Source of the DNA: Bacteroidetes bacterium GWC2_46_850
GTDB taxonomy: Bacteria; Bacteroidota; Bacteroidia; Bacteroidales; Dysgonomonadaceae
Assembly (NCBI GenBank): GCA_001768325.1
Contig: MENQ01000006.1
Span: forward strand, 55,643 to 119,642
Direction of reading: 5' to 3'
DNA length: 64,000 bases
The notes beneath the pieces were generated by a model, which saw nothing but the letters and a program-made list of their open reading frames with translations, did not search any database and was not told the origin of the DNA. The position numbers and the translations under genes were made by a program. Of the stretch, positions 57,985 to 64,000 are shown in pieces (position 1 is the first letter of the stretch; each line of letters starts with the position of its first letter).

Positions 57985-58586
57985 ATAAAAAAACAGGAAT
58001 TGCTGCTCTTCTGTTGCTGTTTACCGTGAGTATCTCTGCCCAGGTAGCCCCATCGCAGATATTTGCAGAAAGCTACCGATACGAATCGTCCGGTGACTAT
58101 GAAAAGGCGATTGGTGAACTGAACAGCCTGAACGGATACGATTATCACAAGTCGCTGCGTCTCGGATGGCTCTACTATCTTTCCAAAAATTACGAAACGA
58201 GCAAGAAGTATTACCGGCAGGCGGTAAAAGTGGAACCTCAGGCTGTGGAAGCATTGCTGGGCCTCTGCTACCCTCTTGAAGCACAGAGAAACAGTGATGA
58301 GCTGGAGAAGGTGTACAAGCAAATCCTGACCCTCGACAAGATGAACTCGAAAGTGAATTACGCACTGGGAAATATCTACTATTACAGAAAAGATTTCCAG
58401 CAGGCAGAGCTATACTTCGACAAGGTGCAGCACATGTATCCTTTCGATTACTATTCCACGCTGATGTGTGGATGGACAAAATATTTTCTCGGCAAGAAGA
58501 ACGAAGCAAAACGTCTTTTCAATAACGTCCTGATCATCTCCCCGGCTGATCAGTCGGCGAAAGATGGATTGAATCTCTTGAAATGA
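57972..58586 (+). CDS. Secreted tetratricopeptide-repeat protein
   Basis: A 204-residue protein with a signal peptide (MEFLNKKTGIAALLLLFTVSISAQ) and then TPR units: RYESSGDYEKAIGELNSLN, RLGWLYYLSKNYETSKKYYRQAVKVEP, VNYALGNIYYYRKDFQQAELYFDKV, CGWTKYFLGKKNEAKRLFNNVLIISP. The start at 57972 overlaps the end of the barrel gene by 13 bases. It likely acts as a periplasmic assembly partner of that barrel. It ends the cluster, with a hairpin at the stop codon. Confidence 0.8.
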   Translation: MEFLNKKTGIAALLLLFTVSISAQVAPSQIFAESYRYESSGDYEKAIGELNSLNGYDYHKSLRLGWLYYLSKNYETSKKYYRQAVKVEPQAVEALLGLCYPLEAQRNSDELEKVYKQILTLDKMNSKVNYALGNIYYYRKDFQQAELYFDKVQHMYPFDYYSTLMCGWTKYFLGKKNEAKRLFNNVLIISPADQSAKDGLNLLK

Positions 58587-58602
58587 GATGAGCTTTTTTT
58601 GA
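58573..58602 (+). terminator. Hairpin and T run after the TPR gene
   Basis: ATCTC, a seven-base loop, GAGAT, then a T run at 58594-58602. The stem covers the end of the coding region, so it is a weak call. It lies between convergent genes. Confidence 0.4.
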
Positions 58603-58605
58603 GTT

Positions 58606-59379
58606 TTATGACTTCTTCAAATAGTCCTGATATTCATTCCACAGTGCGTCTACACCTTGATGCTGTCCCAGAACATGCCTGATCGCCTTGTCGAAACCCC
58701 AGGGAATGACTTCAAGCGTAGATTTGTTGAATTTGCGGAGAAAATCGGGATCTTTTGTGGTCAGCCAGTCCAGAAAGTAACCGGTACGCTGATACCCGTC
58801 TTTCCAGCTACCACCAGGTTTGCGGTTGCCCTGAGGGAAACCTTTGTTGTGTATCCGCACTGCATCGGCCATGCCCTCAATAAAAATCCAGAACTCGCCT
58901 CCGTCGCCATATGTACCGATCCCCTGCGGTTCGAGTTGAAAACCATGTGTCAGTTCATGAAGTAAAACACCTCGCGTTTCAAACAATACTTTCCCGTCAC
59001 CTGCATCTTTTTCGGACTTCTCCACCCAGCGGGAACTATAAAAGATCGTGATTTCGGGAGGATTGCCTCCTTTGGCCGATATACCGTCTATATCTCTCAA
59101 TTCATAATTGATCTTTCGTACATCGGGAATCGAATCTTTCTCGCTCCAATAAAGCGTTTTGACAACCTCGATAATTGTTGTATTGATATACTTCTCAGGA
59201 TCAGGAATGATGCGGTTGTAAGTTTCCCATCCTTTGGTCCCCCCGGCATGATTAACAAAATTTATCTCGGGGTATCTGAATCGGGTCCAATTAGCTGGTT
59301 CTTCTTGAGAGATCAGGCCGGATGAACCACAAGAATAAAGCAACAGAAATAAAACTGACAATACATTTTTGATTTTCAT
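58606..59379 (-). CDS. Basic-secretory-protein-like zinc peptidase lipoprotein
   Basis: A 257-residue lipoprotein (lipobox LLYSC near residue 17). The body matches the plant/bacterial Basic Secretory Protein peptidase family: FRYPEINFVNHAGGTKGWETYNRIIP, IPDVRKINYELRDIDGISAKGGNPPEITIFYSSRWV, then the zinc motif HELTHGF (HExxH) within GVLLHELTHGFQLEPQG, and EFWIFIEGMADAVRI with a likely third ligand. It should be a surface or periplasmic metallopeptidase. A direct-repeat copy of its ribosome-binding region lies upstream at 59460. Confidence 0.85.
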   Translation of the reverse strand: MKIKNVLSVLFLLLYSCGSSGLISQEEPANWTRFRYPEINFVNHAGGTKGWETYNRIIPDPEKYINTTIIEVVKTLYWSEKDSIPDVRKINYELRDIDGISAKGGNPPEITIFYSSRWVEKSEKDAGDGKVLFETRGVLLHELTHGFQLEPQGIGTYGDGGEFWIFIEGMADAVRIHNKGFPQGNRKPGGSWKDGYQRTGYFLDWLTTKDPDFLRKFNKSTLEVIPWGFDKAIRHVLGQHQGVDALWNEYQDYLKKS

Positions 59380-59486
59380 ACGATTATTTCATTTTTTTCA
59401 CTATGGTGTATGGAACTCGCAATAATCATGTTTTTGTGTGAAAATAATTATCACGCTCGTTTCATACGATTATTTCATTTTTTTCT
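59375..59486. repeat. Direct repeat of about 24 bases at the 5' end of the peptidase gene
   Basis: TTTCATACGATTATTTCATT plus TTTTTC occurs at 59376-59399 (it contains the start codon of the peptidase gene on the minus strand) and again at 59462-59485. The copies are 86 bases apart. The space between holds AT-rich sequence that may include the promoter. Confidence 0.7.
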
Positions 59487-59502
59487 GCAAAACAAGACGA
59501 TA

Positions 59503-61833
59503 TCAATTTGTGAATGAGTAGGGTTTCTCGTAAGAAGAGGATTTTTTATTCGGCTTGTTGCTCATTTCAAATACCAGTTCTCCACCTTTTACGATATCGG
59601 AATGAGTGATAAAGCTTTTATGGTAAGGGGTTCCGTTTAGTTTTATCGATTTTATATACCTATTCTGATCGGCATAGTTTTCTGCTTTCACACTAAATGT
59701 TTTGCCATTTTCAAGTTTTATATGGGCTTCTTTTACCAAGGGTGATCCGATAACATATTGATCAGAACCGGGACAAACAGGATAAAATCCCATCGCAGAG
59801 AAAACATACCAGGCTGACATCTGGCCGCAATCATCGTTTCCCGACAAGCCATCAATCTTATTCCTGTACATCTGCCGCATGATGGTGTGTAACCGTGATT
59901 CTGATTTCCACGGCTCATCGGTCCACCTGTACAGATAGGCCACGTGATGGCTCGGCTCATTCCCATGCACATAATTTCCCATCAACCCCTCTTCATTGAT
60001 ATCTTCCGTATTTTCGAAATACTTCGCAGGAAGATCCATGGTAAACAAGGAATCCAGACGACGGACGAACTGCTTTTCTCCACCCATGCGCTTTTTTAAT
60101 CCGTTTACGTCGTGAGGTACAAAGAAAGAATAGTTCCAGGTGTTTCCCTCAATAAAGCCCTGTCCGTGCGTATCCAACAGATCAAAATCCTTTTTAAGCG
60201 TTCCATCTTCCAACTTTGGGCGGGCAAAACCCAGTGTCGGGTCGAATATATTCTGATAGTTCAGCGCACGACGTGCATATTCATCGGTTACCTTTTTATT
60301 ATCCAACTGCCTGCCCAAATTGTAAATCGTCCAATCGTCGTATGCATATTCCAATGTGATTGAAGCAGCCGAACCGCTGCGTTCCAAAGGTACATATCCC
60401 AACGATCTGTATTCGGCAATCCCGTCATAATAATCTACGTTAGAGCTATTCAAACAAGCCTCTAACGCCAGATCCTGATCAATATTCAGCCCTTTGGCAA
60501 TGGCGTCAGATACTACCGAAACAGAATGATATCCGATCATACACCAGTTTTCGTTTCCCATGTGCGACCAGACGGGCAACGCACGATGCACGCTCTGCTG
60601 GTAATGGTGAAGCATGGAGTTGACAAACTGTCCGCTTCGTGCCGGTTTGATCAGATTCATTAACGGATGCTGGGCACGGAAAGTATCCCAAACGGAAAAG
60701 ATCGTATAATTTACTTCCCCCCCTCTGGCCTGATGAATATTGTGATCGATACCCCGGTACCGGCCATCCACATCCTGATAAACGGAAGGGTTGATCATGG
60801 TATGATACAATGCCGTATAAAAAATAGCCTTGGTATCCTCATCCGCATCCAGTTCTATACAGTCCAATTCTTTCTCCCATTTTTGTTGTGTCTGCTCCCG
60901 TATTTCATCGAATGACTTGTTTCCTACTTCAGCCTGTAAATTCTTTATTGCACCCAGACAATCTACGGGAGAGAGGGCAACCTGGATTTCAAGAGGCCGA
61001 CCGTCGGAGAAATCAAAATCAAAGTATGCCGTCAGGCGCGTTCCAAACATCTCGGGAAAATTCTCCGTCATATCAAATTTACGCCAGAATCCGTTATATT
61101 TCATTTTCTCATTATTGCGACAACCATAATTGATGATCGGCTTGGAAAATTTCACGGTAAAGTGGGTATAATTCATGCGCGACCAACCCCGTGTGATACG
61201 ATAACCTGTGAGCGTACAGGAATCTTCCACCCGCAGGTTGGCCATCAGCGTTTTTCCATCATAATAATAAATACCGTAGTCGAGATCGAGCACAACATGC
61301 CCCGTATCAGTATCTTCCGGAAATGTATACCGATGCACCCCGACCCTGTCGGAAGCCGTCAGTTCAGCCAATATATCATAATCCTCCAGTACCACCGAAT
61401 AGTATCCTGCCTCGGCTTTCTCATTCTTGTGGCTGAAGCGTGAGCGATACCCGCTATCGGGATCCTGGGCTGTTCCCCTATCCAGTTTTAGCTCACCCGT
61501 CATTGGCATAATCAGGATATCTCCCAGATCTGAATGCCCTGTACCATTTAAGTGTGTGTGACTGAAACCGACAATCGTTGAGTCGTCGTACTGATATCCG
61601 GCACAATAGCGATATGTGTCGGGCTGGTAAACTCCATCCATATTATGGGGAATCATTTCCGTATCGGGACTTAACTGCACCAATCCAAAAGGAGCACATG
61701 CTCCCGGAAATGTATGTCCCATGCTCCTGGTACCCACCATCGGATTTACAAAATCAATATTTCGCTGGGCTCTGGATGAAAATAACGACATAAAAAGAAG
61801 CAATAATGTAATGGAAGATGTTAATCGATTCAT
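59503..61833 (-). CDS. GH92 alpha-mannosidase family protein
   Basis: A 776-residue exported glycoside hydrolase. The start at 61833 gives the signal peptide MNRLTSSITLLLLFMSLFSS; the longer open frame reads through the tRNA fragment and is not used. GH92 marks are seen: VNPMVGTRSMGHTFPGACAPFGLVQLSPDT, the IFSVWDTFRAQHPL segment, EGNTWNYSFFVPHDVNGL and GNDDCGQMSAWYVFSAMGFYPVCPGSD. Family enzymes are calcium-dependent exo-alpha-mannosidases acting on N-glycan or mannan chains. Together with the GH20 enzymes this would fit glycoprotein N-glycans as a substrate source. Confidence 0.92.
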   Translation of the reverse strand: MNRLTSSITLLLLFMSLFSSRAQRNIDFVNPMVGTRSMGHTFPGACAPFGLVQLSPDTEMIPHNMDGVYQPDTYRYCAGYQYDDSTIVGFSHTHLNGTGHSDLGDILIMPMTGELKLDRGTAQDPDSGYRSRFSHKNEKAEAGYYSVVLEDYDILAELTASDRVGVHRYTFPEDTDTGHVVLDLDYGIYYYDGKTLMANLRVEDSCTLTGYRITRGWSRMNYTHFTVKFSKPIINYGCRNNEKMKYNGFWRKFDMTENFPEMFGTRLTAYFDFDFSDGRPLEIQVALSPVDCLGAIKNLQAEVGNKSFDEIREQTQQKWEKELDCIELDADEDTKAIFYTALYHTMINPSVYQDVDGRYRGIDHNIHQARGGEVNYTIFSVWDTFRAQHPLMNLIKPARSGQFVNSMLHHYQQSVHRALPVWSHMGNENWCMIGYHSVSVVSDAIAKGLNIDQDLALEACLNSSNVDYYDGIAEYRSLGYVPLERSGSAASITLEYAYDDWTIYNLGRQLDNKKVTDEYARRALNYQNIFDPTLGFARPKLEDGTLKKDFDLLDTHGQGFIEGNTWNYSFFVPHDVNGLKKRMGGEKQFVRRLDSLFTMDLPAKYFENTEDINEEGLMGNYVHGNEPSHHVAYLYRWTDEPWKSESRLHTIMRQMYRNKIDGLSGNDDCGQMSAWYVFSAMGFYPVCPGSDQYVIGSPLVKEAHIKLENGKTFSVKAENYADQNRYIKSIKLNGTPYHKSFITHSDIVKGGELVFEMSNKPNKKSSSYEKPYSFTN

Positions 61834-61950
61834 TGAGTTACCTATTTTTTCGAATTCCAAAGATAAAAAAACACGCGCTAATTCATGACCTATGTATAAC
61901 CTAAATAAAAAGCACTCACCGAACTGAATCGATAAGTGCCTGATTATAAA

Positions 61951-61993
61951 GTGACCCCGGAGGGGCTCGAACCCTCGACCCATTGATTAAGAG
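61951..61993 (-). other. 3' half of tRNA-Lys (anticodon CTT), probable attachment site of an integrated element
   Basis: Read on the minus strand this is CTCTTAATCAA (anticodon loop), then a GGGTC variable part, a full T arm (GAGGG-TTCGAGC-CCCTC) and the acceptor 3' strand CGGGGTCA. The 5' half of the tRNA is absent: the bases to the right are unrelated. A tyrosine recombinase gene starts 228 bases to the right. The rest of the gap 61834-62220 is AT-rich, with a hairpin at 62001-62028 and no other gene seen. Confidence 0.72.
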
Positions 61994-62000
61994 GAAAAAG

Positions 62001-62028
62001 AACCGTCAATTTATATTGATGGTTTTTT
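62001..62028. terminator. Hairpin with flanking A and T runs beside the attachment site
   Basis: AACCGTCAAT, loop TTAT, ATTGATGGTT, then TTTT. An AAAAAG run lies to the left, so it could act in both directions. Confidence 0.55.
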
Positions 62029-62220
62029 ATTTATATTCTGATTATCTGCATATTATAATTTTTCGATTCAATTCTTTTTTATTTATTTTGGGTTATTTAT
62101 CGATGTTTTTATAACTTTGCTCGACTAGAGCTCGACCAAATAATAGGTGTAGTTCATTGATTTTTAGATGCTATATCAAATGTAAAAACAAATATACATC
62201 ACTTTTTAATCGTCAGCGTT

Positions 62221-63621
62221 ATGATTCACTATAGAAATAACGGGATTGGTCTGAAGTTAATCAGAAAAAAAACGACCAAAGAGGACAGTGAAGAGAGAAG
62301 AATTTACTGGCAGATAACCTATCAACGGAGATCAGTACTTTACTACACAGGAAGTTCGTTCACAGCGGATGAATGGGATGATATTCTTAACAAGAATCTA
62401 CGGAAACACAAACTGGTGAAAGAGGGATATCAGAATTTCTTCGACTATACACTCAGACCCATCATAGATGATCTGGCTGAACACAATAACTTCTCATTTG
62501 ATGAATTCGAATCAAAATTATCCGGGAAAGGGAATCATAAGATTTCGGTGAACGAAGCGTTTCAACAGAAATTGGAGTTGCTCGAACGAGAATTCAGAGT
62601 GAGCAGTTCCGGAGTTTACAAGGCGACGATCAAAGCGTTGATGCGGTACAAGCATTTCAAGCAACTCAGGAATCGTGACGAGAAAAATGCATTCATCGCG
62701 CTTTGCAAAGAGAAACGGCACGTAACCATCGGGAAAGAGGTCCTGGATATTCAGCATACGATTCATTTTGAGGAGATCACCCCGGGATTCCTGGAAGAGT
62801 GCGAGAAATTCTGGTTCGAGACTGAAATCGCTCCTTCCACTATGGGAATCTACATGAGGACATTGAGGGCAATCGTGAATAATAGCAGGGGAGTTCAACC
62901 ATATATCGATGCCGAAAAGTACCCCTTTGGGGTGTCGAGGGGTAAATATGCCATCCCGGAAGGAGGCAGGCGGGAGATCGCCTTACCGATTGAGCAGATA
63001 TGGAAAATAGAAGATTACCAGACTGAAAATGAAACACTGGCCACCGCGCGCGACATATTCGTCTTCATGTTCTATTGCAACGGATTGAACTTCGGAGATC
63101 TCTGCAGGCTACGTTATGAGAATATCGATGGTTCAAACAATGAGATCGTGTTTCAACGAAAGAAGACACTGAGAAAGACAGCGAAACCCACCTACATCTA
63201 CGTGCCGATCATTTCACCGATGATCGAGATCATCAACCGGCAGGGGAACAAAGAGCAGGATGGATATATCTTCCCCTTCCTGAATGGAATAGAGCCAATC
63301 GATAGGAATGAAACTGAGATCAAGAAGACAATTGTATCCGCACTGGATCGCATCAACTCTTCCCTAAAAGTGATCGCCGGTGATCTTCAGCTGGATCCTA
63401 ATCTTTCAACGTCCTACACCCGGAACAGCTATATCTCTTACCTCACCGGAGAGCTGCTCGTGAATCCGATCGTGGTCAGAAAAATGGTCGGGCACAGTAC
63501 CAGGAAAGATGTCACGGCCGGGTATGTAAACCTGACGGCCAAGAAGCGGAGAGAGATTAATATGAAGCTGTTGAATCCGGAGAAGAGGTATGTGGCGATC
63601 AATTCAGGGAGGGTAATTTAG
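62221..63621 (+). CDS. Tyrosine recombinase (integrase) of an element running off the right edge
   Basis: A 466-residue phage-integrase family protein of the Bacteroidetes mobile-element type. An N-terminal arm-binding region (RRIYWQITYQRRSVLYYTGSSFTADEWDDIL) and an SAM-like domain (SVNEAFQQKLELLEREFRVSSSGVYKATIKAL, ITPGFLEECEKFWF) precede the catalytic part from about residue 260. Catalytic residues seen are Arg in CNGLNFGDLCRLRYENI, Lys in FQRKKTLRKT, Arg in SYTRNSYISYL (the His of HxxR is replaced by Ser), His in KMVGHSTRKD and Tyr in TAGYVNL. The tRNA-Lys fragment 228 bases upstream is its likely target site. Confidence 0.9.
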   Translation: MIHYRNNGIGLKLIRKKTTKEDSEERRIYWQITYQRRSVLYYTGSSFTADEWDDILNKNLRKHKLVKEGYQNFFDYTLRPIIDDLAEHNNFSFDEFESKLSGKGNHKISVNEAFQQKLELLEREFRVSSSGVYKATIKALMRYKHFKQLRNRDEKNAFIALCKEKRHVTIGKEVLDIQHTIHFEEITPGFLEECEKFWFETEIAPSTMGIYMRTLRAIVNNSRGVQPYIDAEKYPFGVSRGKYAIPEGGRREIALPIEQIWKIEDYQTENETLATARDIFVFMFYCNGLNFGDLCRLRYENIDGSNNEIVFQRKKTLRKTAKPTYIYVPIISPMIEIINRQGNKEQDGYIFPFLNGIEPIDRNETEIKKTIVSALDRINSSLKVIAGDLQLDPNLSTSYTRNSYISYLTGELLVNPIVVRKMVGHSTRKDVTAGYVNLTAKKRREINMKLLNPEKRYVAINSGRVI

Positions 63622-63979
63622 CATATAGCATATACTTGGGGCTTAGTATTTTTACCATTAGAGAGAATTTATCGATATATTTCGTTGTTTATATAAATTA
63701 TTGTTAGTTTTGCATCTATAATCCTGGTACTGATGAGAAACATCGGTTTCCGAGTTGCAGCAACCTTAACTGCCACATAAAAAGACTGTATACGCAATTG
63801 CATTAAAATACACAATTATTTATAAAGTATTAGTATTCTACGAATTAGCAAAACAAGGACGGTGGATATATGAAATATATACGCAATTGTATTGCGTATA
63901 CACAAATGTTGAACTAAACCTGTCGGTAAATAAGAATAGTGATAATTTTGAAGCGTAATAACTTCAATAAATTATCATT
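63622..63979. other. AT-rich non-coding stretch after the integrase with repeats and dyads
   Basis: A 358-base gap with no convincing gene. It holds the 12-base word TATACGCAATTG twice (63789-63800 and 63878-63889), a perfect dyad at 63878-63900, and an imperfect dyad at 63941-63976 (GATAATTTTGAAG against CTTCAATAAATTATC). A 15-codon frame from 63874 region runs over the perfect dyad but has no support. These may be operators or recombinase arm sites. Confidence 0.5.
63878..63900. repeat. Perfect ten-base dyad
   Basis: TATACGCAAT, TGT, ATTGCGTATA. The left arm word recurs at 63789. It has the form of a regulator binding site in the mobile element. Confidence 0.55.
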
Positions 63980-64000
63980 ATGTATCAAGAAAGATCATTC
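63980..64000 (+). CDS. Possible start of the next gene (seven codons, MYQERSF)
   Basis: An ATG at 63980 stays open to the right edge, preceded by the AT-rich dyad at 63941-63976. Too short to judge; listed because it may be the second gene of the integrated element. Confidence 0.2.

Noticed and set aside
61834..61983. Fifty extra N-terminal residues on the GH92 frame (MGRGFEPLRG...)
   Set aside because: They are a reading of the tRNA-Lys fragment and AT-rich flank; the signal peptide begins at 61833.

Overview
The window reads as the chromosome of a member of the Bacteroidota, order Bacteroidales, most like the Dysgonomonadaceae (Proteiniphilum/Petrimonas type). The evidence is the SusC/SusD pair, the LptE-TPR-SecG gene order, GH92 and GH20 enzymes, a Bacteroidetes CdaA, and promoters of the TTTG-N19-TAnnTTTG type (exact matches before rpsO and before a candidate small RNA). 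The family placement is an inference from gene content and was not searched.

Region 1 (1-19.4 kb) is mostly housekeeping: rpe, comEC, a DHH phosphoesterase, a DUF4827 lipoprotein with glmM, an acyltransferase, a sigma-54 activator, lptE, a TPR protein, secG and an outer-membrane barrel on the plus strand; then a minus-strand block folP-cdaA-recF-DUF721 and nadB; then a carboxypeptidase-regulatory-domain protein and rpsO. A dispersed intergenic repeat family occurs near 4.2 kb and 9.8 kb, with a degenerate piece near 28.9 kb.

Region 2 (18.1-28.8 kb) is a redox/sulfur island. It holds trxB with an atypical thioredoxin, two Crp/Fnr regulators, and an operon for a DsrE-like protein, TusA, an MvhD-like protein, an HdrA fused to a GltD/NfnB-type flavoprotein, a second HdrA and a QmoC-like membrane protein (HdrC plus cytochrome-b-like segments). 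Perfect dyad sites of the TGAT-N4-ATCA type lie in the two divergent control regions. I infer a Qmo/Hdr-like complex that links sulfur carriers or a soluble donor to the quinone pool.

Region 3 (28.9-49.4 kb) is an N-acetylglucosamine glycan locus: XylR-like regulator, sugar importer, nagA, nagB, SusC, SusD, a fasciclin lipoprotein, a heparinase II/III-like protein, a GH20-like protein, a GH20-SASA esterase fusion, a membrane N-acetyltransferase gene split by an IS91-like element (and carrying an in-frame TGA), and an alpha/beta hydrolase.

Region 4 (49.6-58.6 kb) starts with an ECF sigma factor, a probable anti-sigma protein, a Spy/CpxP-like protein and a secreted protein with three DxDxNGxCD repeats. 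A tight gene set follows: PqqD-like protein, ATP-grasp ligase, fold-type III PLP enzyme, urea-transporter/M23 peptidase fusion, TPR/YaiO-like barrel and a secreted TPR protein. I do not recognise this set as a described pathway, and it is my main candidate for an undescribed system, together with the sulfur/Qmo island.

Region 5 (58.6-64 kb) has a basic-secretory-protein peptidase, a GH92 mannosidase, a tRNA-Lys 3' fragment that looks like an attachment site, and a tyrosine recombinase that probably begins an integrated element running off the right edge.
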